Source: Eubacteriaceae bacterium
Lineage (GTDB): Bacteria > Bacillota > Clostridia > Lachnospirales > Lachnospiraceae
Length of the DNA: 64,000 bases
Reading direction: 5' to 3'
NCBI GenBank assembly: GCA_910574915.1
Contig: CAJTCR010000002.1
Location: 110,888-174,887 of the forward strand
Below, in pieces: positions 23,810 to 32,122 of the stretch; the first letter of the stretch is position 1; every line of letters starts with the position of its first letter. The notes below the pieces were generated by a model that was not told the origin of the DNA, searched no databases, and saw only the letters and a program-made list of their open reading frames with translations. The translations under genes and the position numbers were made by a program.

Positions 23810-24252
23810 GCACTAAACGCATCATCATAGTCATCTTGATCCAACAGTCTGTCATACATCATTATTTTTCCAGTTCTAAAATATTGCTCTGGAAAATCCA
23901 TGTAATGCTCCAGCACAATAGTAACATCATGGTTTTCTGCAATTCTCATCAAAAATGGGATACAATTATCCCCCATTAATGATCCATTAAAAATATGATC
24001 CTTATAGCAATAATAAATGCAGCACAATGACTTGCATCCCGTAGATATCATTTCTGTACTGATCCCACGCCCACGATAATCAAGCAGGGCTTCCTGTGCT
24101 ATGACTTTCGATCCGTCAATCTCATATAAAAATTCTTTTACAAAATCATCTTCAAACCATTCTGGCTTTTTATTCCTGCGAAAAAAAATCCTATTATCTA
24201 ATACATAATTTTTCTCACCAATTTCTTCTCTTCCAAATATCACATGCAGCAC
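23785..24252 (-). CDS. DUF4869 domain-containing protein
   Basis: The 155-residue protein has the DUF4869 layout: MLHVIFG at the start, YEIDGSKVIAQEAL, CKSLCCIYYCYKDHIFNGSLMGDNCIPFLMRIAE (family: xxFNASxCGDNCAKWLLKIAE), DVTIVLEHYMDF. The family's function is unknown. The start is GTG 24252, with GGGAGG 8 nt upstream. Cys-rich centre. Confidence 0.7.
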   Translation of the reverse strand: MLHVIFGREEIGEKNYVLDNRIFFRRNKKPEWFEDDFVKEFLYEIDGSKVIAQEALLDYRGRGISTEMISTGCKSLCCIYYCYKDHIFNGSLMGDNCIPFLMRIAENHDVTIVLEHYMDFPEQYFRTGKIMMYDRLLDQDDYDDAFSAWCAGGSS

Positions 24253-24338
24253 CCGCTTCCCCTCCCATCCTGCTTTTGTTCAGAGTATAACCCATTTTCA
24301 TCCATTACACAATATATGCGCCAAAAATTATCCCTGAC

Positions 24339-24387
24339 AAAATAAACCCCGCACAGCAGAAACGAGGAGAATTTTCTGCCATACGGG
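24339..24387 (-). terminator. Terminator of the HtrA gene
   Basis: On the minus strand CCCCGTATGGCAGAAA pairs with TTTCTGCTGTGCGGGG, followed by TTTATTTTG, about 20 bp after the stop. Confidence 0.8.
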
Positions 24388-24405
24388 GAAGGGGGAGCTG
24401 TTTAT

Positions 24406-26145
24406 TTAGTTCTTTTTACCAAGTACTACGGATAGTTTTACTTCTTCATACCCATTCTGCATTGGACGCTGGACAATGATTTCTACCTGCGATCCGGCTT
24501 CATAGTAGCTCAGCCTTGTATGCAGCACTTCCATTGTGGCAATGTCCCTGCCGTCCAGACTGGTAATGATATCGCCTGCTTTGATGCCGTACTGTTCTGC
24601 GGCTGTACCTTTAAATACTTCCTTTACAAAGACGCCTTCCGGCATATTGTATGCCTCCGTAACGGCTGCCGTAACGTTCTCTCCGTGGATGCCAAGATAG
24701 GCTGCTTTGTCGTCGGACACCTGCTCTTTCGTAATCAGGTCTTCGATAATCGGCTTCGCGGTGTTGGAAGGAATGGCAAAGCCCATGCCTTCGACTGCCG
24801 TATCGTTATATTTCGAAGAATTGATGCCGATGACCTCACCGTTTTTGTTTAACAGGGCGCCGCCGCTGTTGCCTGGATTGATAGCTGCGTCTGTCTGGAT
24901 CAGCTTGTTTGTATAAGAATTTCCGCTGTTTTCATCCTGTGTCGTAACTTCCCGTTCTAAGGCGCTGATATAGCCTGCGGTTACGGACTGTCCGTAGCCT
25001 AACGCGTTTCCGATCGCGATTGCCTGGGAACCTACTTTAATCTCGGAAGAATCTCCTAATGTCGCTACTTTGATCTTGGATAATGTTCCAGAATCAATAT
25101 CCGCTTTCTTTACCTGAATCACCGCGAGGTCCGTACTTACATCTGTCCCTTTGATCTCCGCAGATGCAGTTGTATCATCACTGAAACGGATAGTCAGCGT
25201 GGTAGCGGATTCTACCACATGATTATTAGTCGCTATATACAAATAGTCCTTGTTTTCACCTACGATAATGCCGCTGCCTGCGCTTGGCACCTCATATTTT
25301 TGCACCTGTCCAAACCAGTTCTGGTACTGCACCTGACTCATATTTGTAATTGCAACGATCGACGGCATACACTGCTCTACAATCGATACGACTCCATCGC
25401 CTGTGCTTGATGCCGTTGCCGTCAAAGGCGCGCTCGTTTGCGTATCTTCTCCTATTTTTAATACATCCTCACTGCTGCCTGTATCCGGTACGGCAGATAC
25501 TTCTTTGTCTCTTGTGCCGAACAGGCTGCCTGCCACATAGCTGGAGCCTTCAAATGCAGTGCCCGCTACAAGCCCGAAGATCAGGGCAAAGGAAGCGCAT
25601 TTTGCAAGTTTTACGCCAAAGTTGGAGTTGGCATTTGTGCCTGCTTCTGCTTTTTTTGCCGCGCGCCTCTGTGCACGCTCTGCTTTCTTCTGCTGTTTCG
25701 CATCGCTGTAAGTATTCCAGCCTGCTGACTGATGGTTTGCCTTGCCATAGATATTGCTGTAGTTATTTGCATAATCCTGCTGCGTGCTGCCATAGGCATT
25801 TCCATTCGCCGTATCTGACTGGGCGGTGTAGGCGCCGCCATTTGTCTGGTCTGACTGAGGATTGCTGTAAGTGCCATATCCATTGGATGTACCTGACTGC
25901 GCACTATTGTAGGAGCTGCCTGTATAAGCGCCTGTGGTGTTTTCATCTGCACGCCATATATTGTTCGGATTTTTCTGCTCCTGATTCAAATAGCTATAGC
26001 CGTAAGTAGAACCGGATTCTGGCTGGCTGGCAGATGCGCCGCCTGATTCTGCTGTATAAGCCGTTCCGTTTGTATTGTTTTCTGTGCTGCTGGTATTCAT
26101 GTTATTGTTGTTCACGTTGTTTTCGTTCCAATTATTATTTTCCAT
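24406..26145 (-). CDS. HtrA-like trypsin-type serine protease with PDZ domain
   Basis: This 579-residue membrane-anchored protease handles misfolded proteins outside the membrane. Residues 1-150 are a cytosolic Asn/Gly/Ser/Thr/Tyr-rich low-complexity region, 150-170 is Lys/Arg/Ala rich, and 178-205 is the membrane segment. Catalytic triad H309 (TNNHVV), D339 (STDLAV), S427 (NPGNSGGALL). A PDZ domain follows from about 495 (AYLGIHGENV ... GIKAGDIITSLDGRDI). AAGGAG 9 nt upstream fixes ATG 26145. Single-gene unit with its own terminator. The unusually long polar N-terminus is the odd part. Confidence 0.92.
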   Translation of the reverse strand: MENNNWNENNVNNNNMNTSSTENNTNGTAYTAESGGASASQPESGSTYGYSYLNQEQKNPNNIWRADENTTGAYTGSSYNSAQSGTSNGYGTYSNPQSDQTNGGAYTAQSDTANGNAYGSTQQDYANNYSNIYGKANHQSAGWNTYSDAKQQKKAERAQRRAAKKAEAGTNANSNFGVKLAKCASFALIFGLVAGTAFEGSSYVAGSLFGTRDKEVSAVPDTGSSEDVLKIGEDTQTSAPLTATASSTGDGVVSIVEQCMPSIVAITNMSQVQYQNWFGQVQKYEVPSAGSGIIVGENKDYLYIATNNHVVESATTLTIRFSDDTTASAEIKGTDVSTDLAVIQVKKADIDSGTLSKIKVATLGDSSEIKVGSQAIAIGNALGYGQSVTAGYISALEREVTTQDENSGNSYTNKLIQTDAAINPGNSGGALLNKNGEVIGINSSKYNDTAVEGMGFAIPSNTAKPIIEDLITKEQVSDDKAAYLGIHGENVTAAVTEAYNMPEGVFVKEVFKGTAAEQYGIKAGDIITSLDGRDIATMEVLHTRLSYYEAGSQVEIIVQRPMQNGYEEVKLSVVLGKKN

Positions 26146-26447
26146 AATGAAAATCTCCTTTCTGCTGCTTCCTGAATATAGTTTTTTCTTTGTTGCAGCC
26201 CTATGGATCTGCACATTCTGTTTTTATAGGCTGTTCATTCCTGTTCGAATGAATATTGGCTGTTTGTTGTTTACAAGTAGCAGTTTAACGTTTAATTGTG
26301 TTTGTTTTGTGATTAAAAATCCATAAAATCGTGAAATTATGTGTCTTTTTTGTGACACTCTTTCTAAAAAGCAGAATCCCCTGGAGAATTCGTATCTCCA
26401 GGGGTAATGATCCACTTGCAGGCAATTTCTTCTACTGTTTTGCTGTA
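26146..26447. other. Intergenic region between htrA-like and C1 protease genes
   Basis: It holds the terminator at 26370-26404 and an AT-rich htrA-like leader of about 220 bp. A short GTGTC...GACAC inverted repeat lies at 26340-26357. I could not assign a convincing -35/-10 pair. Confidence 0.4.
26370..26404 (-). terminator. Terminator of the C1 protease gene
   Basis: CCCCTGGAGA pairs with TCTCCAGGGG around a 7-9 nt loop; a T-run (GCTTTTTAG) follows about 8 nt later on the minus strand. Confidence 0.65.
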
Positions 26448-28667
26448 TTAATACGCTTTCACCTGTACCGTCATATTTCCAGATTCCCGTACCATCTGCC
26501 GGTATTCTCTGAGGCAGCTTTCCGGTACATAGATAATTGCCTTTGAAGAGATTCCGCGAAAAGCGTCCTCTCCGATATATTCGATCTGTTCAGATTTGAT
26601 CTTGATCTTTTTTAACTGCTTGCATCCATAAAAGGCTTCTTCTCCGATCTGTGCCACATTCTGCCCGATTGTCAGCGTTTTTACTTTCTTTTGGTTGCGG
26701 ATGCACCCGTCGTCCATAACGTTTACCTCATAGATCTCGCCGTCGATCTTGACGGTTGCCGGGATGCTGATATTCGTAGCTGTTTTGGATGTGCACTGGG
26801 TATACTGCGCCGTGCCGTCTTCTTCCCAGACTGCGTAGACGCCGTTTCCTTTCGTTCCTACGCGGATCGGTTCATCTCCTGCGCCTGTGTTGTCTGTGTC
26901 GCTGCCATTGATATTGTTTGTCTGGTCTTGTGCGGAGGTGTTTGGGCTGCCGTTGATATTTGTACCGGAGCTTGTTGTGCCGCTTGGCGTACCTGTAATA
27001 TTTGTGCCGGAGCTTGTTGTGCCGTTTGGCGTGCCTGTAATATTCGTGCCGGAGTTTGGCGTGCCGTTTACCGTTCCGTTACTATTCGTACCTGGATTGG
27101 TTCCGGCCTGGCTGCCTGACGAACCGTTTTTGATCACTTCGATTCTTGCCGACGCTCCCTGCGTGGAATCTGCAAATGCATTTGCGTACAAATACAATAC
27201 ATCAGAAGTTTCATCGGCGCCGACATAGAGGATGCCGTTGCTCATGATCCTCGTAAACTGGGAGCTGCTGCCGCTGATCTGCCAGTCAATCCGCTGGGAC
27301 GGATTGCCGTATCCGGTCACCGTTGCGGTAAATACCTGGCTGGAGCCTGCCCGTACCGCGCAGTCCTGCGGTGTTAAGGTCACCCCTGTGACCGTATCGT
27401 TCGGTGTCGACGGATTCCACGACGGGCTGGACGGATTGGTTGTCGTGCTTCCGTATGGCGTTCTTGTGGTAAATACTTTCAGGCATACGTTGTTGCCATC
27501 TGGCACGTGGCTGCTGGCAGAACACGCAATCGGTACTGCCTCGCTGTTGCCGCTGACCTCAACGCGCAGTTCCAGGGAACCGTAGACCTGGATTGGATTC
27601 GGAAGCTGAAACGTATGATAGCCGGTCTGTGCCATTGTACCGCCGCAGCCTGCCAGTTCCTGGTTGTTCAGGTAAAAACGGTAATTTGCCCCTGCTTTTA
27701 CATATGTAGAAAAACCGGTCAGCCACTGGGCACTGCCGTTTAAGCGGTAATTCTGGCTGTAGCTGCTGCCGGAAGCAAAATCATACAGCCCGTGGTAATC
27801 TGTCTCATAAATATAGTCATACAGTTTGGAGCGGTCTACTACCTGCGTCACTGCAAACGCATCCTGAAAATAGTTGTCGTAGGAGATCCAGTAATAGCCG
27901 GTGTTTCCTCCGATACTGCTGCTGTCATACTTGCCCCAACTATTTTTTACAAGGAACGCGCCTTTGTGTGCGGGCTGATGCGGCGTCGTAATACTGTTGT
28001 AAAACCACTGCGGAGCAAATTCATCATCCCAGCCTACAACCGTCACGCCATGATTGACTCCAGGGCTTGTTTCTTCAGGATAATAATACGCCCCTTCCTT
28101 TGTCATCGCCATACGGTCCTGCGCGGTAAAATAGACGCTGACCCCCGCTGCGCCATAAGACACAACGAGATTTTTAATATTTTGGATATAATTCTGTTTG
28201 CTTAGCTGGTTGTCTCTTTGATACCTGCCTAGCTCTGCCGTTTCACTGACATAATAGTCCGTAAAGCTGGAATCCGCCTCAAGGCGCGGCCCGTATACGC
28301 TGCCTCTTGTCCAGTAGGCAAGCGCCTGATGGTAATTTCCGCCTGTATACAGATCTGAAAATGCATACGTGCCACTGCTTAGCTGCCGGATCATATCCCA
28401 TTCGCTGAAATCAATCTGTGAAACCGCCGATGTCTTCATCAAATAAGATTCCAGCACGGCATCTGCCATATATGCCCAGCAGTAATTTGTCTGAGACTGG
28501 TCTTCCACGTCAGTGGCATACGCAATATAGTTAACATTTGTATTATAGCTGGATGCCAATGCGGAAGTATTTGCCTGTACCTGCTGTCGTGCGGCTGCTG
28601 CGGAGCCTGGCAGCATAACGGCTGTCAACAGCAGCGCCAGCAGCTTCTTTGCTTTTTTCTTTCCCAT
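26448..28667 (-). CDS. Secreted papain-like (C1) cysteine protease with Ig-like and leucine-rich repeat parts
   Basis: This 739-residue protein has a signal peptide (MGKKKAKKLLALLLTAVMLPGSAAA). The C1 peptidase domain has Cys63 (TNYCWAY), His206 (VNHGVTVVGWDD) and Asn242 (KNSWGKYD). A Big-type domain follows at about 435-515 (VTGVTLTPQDCAVRAGSSQ). Next is a 50-residue linker of GTPNGTTSSGTNI repeats, then a BspA-like leucine-rich segment (IGEEAFYGCKQLKKIKIKS...IGEDAFRGISSKAIIYVP). GGGGG 9 nt before ATG 28667. Probably a surface or secreted peptidase acting on host, dietary or wall peptides. Confidence 0.88.
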   Translation of the reverse strand: MGKKKAKKLLALLLTAVMLPGSAAAARQQVQANTSALASSYNTNVNYIAYATDVEDQSQTNYCWAYMADAVLESYLMKTSAVSQIDFSEWDMIRQLSSGTYAFSDLYTGGNYHQALAYWTRGSVYGPRLEADSSFTDYYVSETAELGRYQRDNQLSKQNYIQNIKNLVVSYGAAGVSVYFTAQDRMAMTKEGAYYYPEETSPGVNHGVTVVGWDDEFAPQWFYNSITTPHQPAHKGAFLVKNSWGKYDSSSIGGNTGYYWISYDNYFQDAFAVTQVVDRSKLYDYIYETDYHGLYDFASGSSYSQNYRLNGSAQWLTGFSTYVKAGANYRFYLNNQELAGCGGTMAQTGYHTFQLPNPIQVYGSLELRVEVSGNSEAVPIACSASSHVPDGNNVCLKVFTTRTPYGSTTTNPSSPSWNPSTPNDTVTGVTLTPQDCAVRAGSSQVFTATVTGYGNPSQRIDWQISGSSSQFTRIMSNGILYVGADETSDVLYLYANAFADSTQGASARIEVIKNGSSGSQAGTNPGTNSNGTVNGTPNSGTNITGTPNGTTSSGTNITGTPSGTTSSGTNINGSPNTSAQDQTNNINGSDTDNTGAGDEPIRVGTKGNGVYAVWEEDGTAQYTQCTSKTATNISIPATVKIDGEIYEVNVMDDGCIRNQKKVKTLTIGQNVAQIGEEAFYGCKQLKKIKIKSEQIEYIGEDAFRGISSKAIIYVPESCLREYRQMVRESGNMTVQVKAY

Positions 28668-28762
28668 AAAAAGAATCCCCCTTTTGGGCACGTCCGATGT
28701 GCCTGATTTTCAAATTAGTATTCGTAGGAGTTCTCTCCCTGCCGTCTGTACTGATATGGAAT

Positions 28763-28791
28763 ATTATAGCATAGTGCGAAAGAGATTGCCA
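28763..28791 (-). promoter_or_regulatory. Candidate promoter of the C1 protease gene
   Basis: TATAAT (complement of 28763-28768) lies 17 nt from TGGCAA (complement of 28786-28791). The -10 is perfect, the -35 weak. The leader would be about 90 nt with a GGCAC/GTGCC hairpin near the ribosome site. Confidence 0.5.
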
Positions 28792-28869
28792 GAATAATTA
28801 TTGTACGAATCCTTAAACAGTGTGCATTTTTTCGTATGCAGGAACGCCGCAAAGGAGATTGACATGCCC

Positions 28870-28952
28870 TAGAGTGAACAAATTTGAATTGGTTTGGTGA
28901 ATTTTTACAGGAAGGGACGCCAGGGTGTGCCAACCCTCTCTCCCGGCGTCCC
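28870..28952 (+). repeat. Short copy of structured repeat Y at 28.9 kb
   Basis: It shares AAATTTGAATTGGTTTGGT and TTTTTACAGGAAGGGACGCC with the copies near 11 kb. The interior is reduced to a hairpin GGGACGCC...GGCGTCCC whose 23-nt centre is inverted relative to the copy at 10.7 kb. It sits just past the glmS stop and might double as its transcript end, though no T-run follows. Confidence 0.65.
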
Positions 28953-28973
28953 AACTCCAAAAAACCCAATACA

Positions 28974-30842
28974 TTATTCCACAGTAACCGATTTTGCCAG
29001 ATTTCTAGGCTTATCCACATCCAGCCCTTTTCCCACAGACACATAATAACTAAACAACTGCAACGGAATAATTGCCAGGGAATTCGCGAAAAAGCGGTTT
29101 GTTTTCGGGATATAAACGACATAATCTGCCGTCTTTTCAATCTCGGTATTATCCTCATTGGTCACTGCCATCACAAAGGCGCCGCGTGTGCGTACTTCGA
29201 CGATATTGCTGAGCACCTTTTTGTACAGGTTTTCCTGAGTAACAACTGCCGTCACAAGGGTGCCTTCTTCGATCAGGGAGATCGTGCCGTGTTTCAGCTC
29301 TCCGGCTGCATAAGCCTCAGAGTGGATATAGGAGATCTCCTTGAGCTTGAGCGAGCCTTCCAGGGAAATCGCATGGTCAATGCCCCTTCCGATAAAGAAC
29401 ACGTCGCGTGCCGCCAGGTAACGGTTTGCAAAACGCTGGATATCTTCTTTGTTTGCCAGAAGCATCTGTATCTGCGCAGGGATCGCTTTCAGGTCCTTAA
29501 TCATGGAAGCTGCTGCTTCGTCGCTTAATTTCCCTCGAACGAGTGCAAATTTTATCGCAAGCAGATATTCGGCAATCAACTGCGCCGAATATGCCTTTGT
29601 CGTCGCTACTGCGATTTCCGGCCCTGCCCATGTATACATGACACGGTCTGCTTCGCGGGCGATCGAACTTCCTACGACGTTGACAATGCCAAGCGTCAGC
29701 GCGCCGCGTTTTTTTGCCTCACGCAGTGCGGCAAGGGAATCGGCTGTTTCACCGGACTGGCTGATTATGATAATCAGCGTTCCTTCTTCCACGATCGGAT
29801 CGCGGTAGCGGAACTCACTGGCAAGGTCTACTTCCACCGGGATCCGCGCTAACCCTTCAAACACATATTTTCCGGTAATGCCAGCATGATAAGCGGAGCC
29901 ACATGCCACAATATGGATCTTGCGCAGCGCCCGGATCTCGTCGTCGCTCATACCCAGCTCTTCAATCACGATCCTTCCGTCTTTAATGCGCGGATTCAGC
30001 GTGTCGCTGACGGTCTTTGGCTGTTCGTACATCTCCTTAAGCATAAAATGCTCATAGCCGCCTTTTTCCGCCGCATTGATATCCCATTCGATCTTTTTCG
30101 GCTCTTTTTCGATCTCTTCACCGTCGATATTGTAAAAGCTGATTGCATCCTTTTTTAATACCGCGATTTCTTCGTTTTGGATAAAATATACTTCCCGTGT
30201 GTATTTTAATACTGCCGGCACGTCTGAGGCGATCAGGCTGCCTTCTGCGTTCTGGCCTACGATCAGAGGGCTGTCTTTTCGGACGGAATAGACAACGTCA
30301 GGATGGTCGGCAAAGATAATGCCAAGCGCGTAGGAGCCTTCGAGACGATGCATGACTTTTACAATCGCTTCCATTGGATCGCCTGGATCACCTGGATCAC
30401 CCGCATCATCGCTGTTTCTATTGCCCTTATAGTAATAGCCCAGCAGCATCGCCACTACTTCCGTATCCGTTTCCGAACGGAACACAAAGCCTTTTTTTTG
30501 CAGCTTTTTCCTGAGCTTTAAATAGTTTTCGATAATGCCGTTGTGTACGACTGCGATCGTCTTATCCTGGTTATAATGCGGATGTGCGTTGCTGTCGCTC
30601 GGTGCGCCGTGCGTTGCCCACCGTGTATGGCCGATCCCGACGGTTCCCGGCATCGTACTGCCCCCATGTGTCTGCTCGTCTAATACTTTCAGCCTGCCTG
30701 CCGCCTTTTGCACCTGAATCTGTTTTCCGTCATAGACCGCCATCCCGGCAGAATCATAGCCCCGGTATTCAAGCTTGGACAGTCCGTCCAAAAGGATCGG
30801 CGCTGCCTGTTTTTTACCAATATATCCTACTATTCCACACAT
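28974..30842 (-). CDS. glmS: Glutamine--fructose-6-phosphate aminotransferase
   Basis: This 622-residue cytosolic enzyme makes glucosamine-6-P from fructose-6-P and glutamine, the first step to UDP-GlcNAc. Cys2 nucleophile (MCGIVGYIG), glutaminase domain to about 245, two SIS domains (SQSGETADSLAALREAK; FIGRGIDHAISLEGSLKLKEISYIHSEAYAAGELKHG), terminal LAKSVTVE. AAGGAG before the ATG. Its start overlaps the preceding glycosyltransferase by 13 bp, so no glmS ribozyme can precede it here. Residues 148-156 are a GDPGDPGDP insert from a 9-bp repeat (about 30377-30405). Confidence 0.97.
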   Translation of the reverse strand: MCGIVGYIGKKQAAPILLDGLSKLEYRGYDSAGMAVYDGKQIQVQKAAGRLKVLDEQTHGGSTMPGTVGIGHTRWATHGAPSDSNAHPHYNQDKTIAVVHNGIIENYLKLRKKLQKKGFVFRSETDTEVVAMLLGYYYKGNRNSDDAGDPGDPGDPMEAIVKVMHRLEGSYALGIIFADHPDVVYSVRKDSPLIVGQNAEGSLIASDVPAVLKYTREVYFIQNEEIAVLKKDAISFYNIDGEEIEKEPKKIEWDINAAEKGGYEHFMLKEMYEQPKTVSDTLNPRIKDGRIVIEELGMSDDEIRALRKIHIVACGSAYHAGITGKYVFEGLARIPVEVDLASEFRYRDPIVEEGTLIIIISQSGETADSLAALREAKKRGALTLGIVNVVGSSIAREADRVMYTWAGPEIAVATTKAYSAQLIAEYLLAIKFALVRGKLSDEAAASMIKDLKAIPAQIQMLLANKEDIQRFANRYLAARDVFFIGRGIDHAISLEGSLKLKEISYIHSEAYAAGELKHGTISLIEEGTLVTAVVTQENLYKKVLSNIVEVRTRGAFVMAVTNEDNTEIEKTADYVVYIPKTNRFFANSLAIIPLQLFSYYVSVGKGLDVDKPRNLAKSVTVE

Positions 30843-32053
30843 GTTTCGCTCCTTTTACTGAAAATCTGTTCGTATCTGCCTGTAATAAATTCCCAACTGT
30901 AGTAATTTGCCATACGCTCCCTGGCGCTTTTTCCAAGCGCATCGATTTGTGCGCAGGACATCGCATCCGCCTTGTGAATCAGCGCTGCCAGGTTTCCTTC
31001 TTCCTTTTTCCAGTACAGTGCGCTGTCTGCCGCCACTTCCCGGTTAAATCCTACGTCTAACAGCAGGTTCAGCTTTGTCGCTGCCAGTGCTTCGAGCAGG
31101 CTTGGATTTGTGCCGCCGACTTCATGGCCGTGAAAAGAACCATAGGCATTTTCACGGATTTTTTTCAGCAGTTCTTTGTGATAGACCGTTCCTGCAAAAC
31201 GGATTCTGCTGTCTTTGTCAAATCCGGTACGCTGCTTTAACGTGTCTAAAAAGCTGTCATTTACGTCCGTAATAAGAACAAACGCCTTTTTTGTATCGGA
31301 CTTTACAAATTCCCGCAGCATCGTCTCATAGTTATTTTCCGGCACAAAGCGCCCTACCACAAGGTAATAGCCCTGCGCCTGCACGCCGTTTTTCGCATAC
31401 CATGCCAAAAGCTCCTGGTCATCCTGCGCAAGCTTTGACGGGACGGTTTCTGCTCCATAGGCGATAAATGTGGTGTTCGGGCGGTACGGCGCATATTCTT
31501 TACGGATATATGCCTCGATATTCTGGCTGTCACAGACCAGCAGGTCTGCGTGCTTTACCATCAGCCGCTCCGAGAGCTTCCAGTAACGGCGTACCGGGGC
31601 ACTCCATTTTGCCCGCAAAAATTCATGCCCGTCTGGATTGACATAAAGCTCCCCGCCCAGTGCGTGGATCTGCCGGCAAAAATGGCTGATAAACGGCCCG
31701 ATCCGACATGCCAGTATATAAAAGACCGGATGCGGAATCTGCTTTTTCTTTGCATAATCAATAAAATAACGCAGTGCATCGATGTCATACAGGATGGCAC
31801 GTGCAGAGCCAAGCCGCCGCCACGGAAATGTAACGCATACAGCATGATGGCAGCGAAAATGTGCCTGTTTTGGATCGTACGCTTCCGGTTCTGCCGCACA
31901 AGCTACATGGTAGCGGATGTGCCTGTCTGCCTGGTACTGCGTAAGTTTATCCACAAACGTCTCAAAGCCGCCGTATTGTGCGGGTATCCCTTTACATCCT
32001 ATGATAAATACATGCTGTATGTGATTGTTTTTGTGATTGTTTTCAGCAGCCAT
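30830..32053 (-). CDS. DUF1972/GT4 glycosyltransferase (rhamnosyltransferase-like)
   Basis: The 407-residue protein opens with the DUF1972 motif VFIIGCKGIPAQYGGFETFVDKLTQ and has a GT4-type C-terminal half (YYLVVGRFVPENNYETMLREF, SFHGHEVGGTNPSLLEALA). The family includes beta-1,4-rhamnosyltransferases of capsule loci. The nearby dTDP-rhamnose genes agree with that substrate. No signal or membrane segment; it probably works on the lipid-linked glycan at the inner face. Confidence 0.85.
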   Translation of the reverse strand: MAAENNHKNNHIQHVFIIGCKGIPAQYGGFETFVDKLTQYQADRHIRYHVACAAEPEAYDPKQAHFRCHHAVCVTFPWRRLGSARAILYDIDALRYFIDYAKKKQIPHPVFYILACRIGPFISHFCRQIHALGGELYVNPDGHEFLRAKWSAPVRRYWKLSERLMVKHADLLVCDSQNIEAYIRKEYAPYRPNTTFIAYGAETVPSKLAQDDQELLAWYAKNGVQAQGYYLVVGRFVPENNYETMLREFVKSDTKKAFVLITDVNDSFLDTLKQRTGFDKDSRIRFAGTVYHKELLKKIRENAYGSFHGHEVGGTNPSLLEALAATKLNLLLDVGFNREVAADSALYWKKEEGNLAALIHKADAMSCAQIDALGKSARERMANYYSWEFITGRYEQIFSKRSETCVE

Positions 32054-32122
32054 AGCCTCGCACCATACCTTTCCGTTTCTTCCTTAAAGATCATACCATA
32101 GCAAAAAGAGAATTTCTAATGA

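Noticed and set aside
30843..31000. glmS ribozyme before glmS
   Set aside because: The glycosyltransferase coding region overlaps the glmS start and no ribozyme core was seen.
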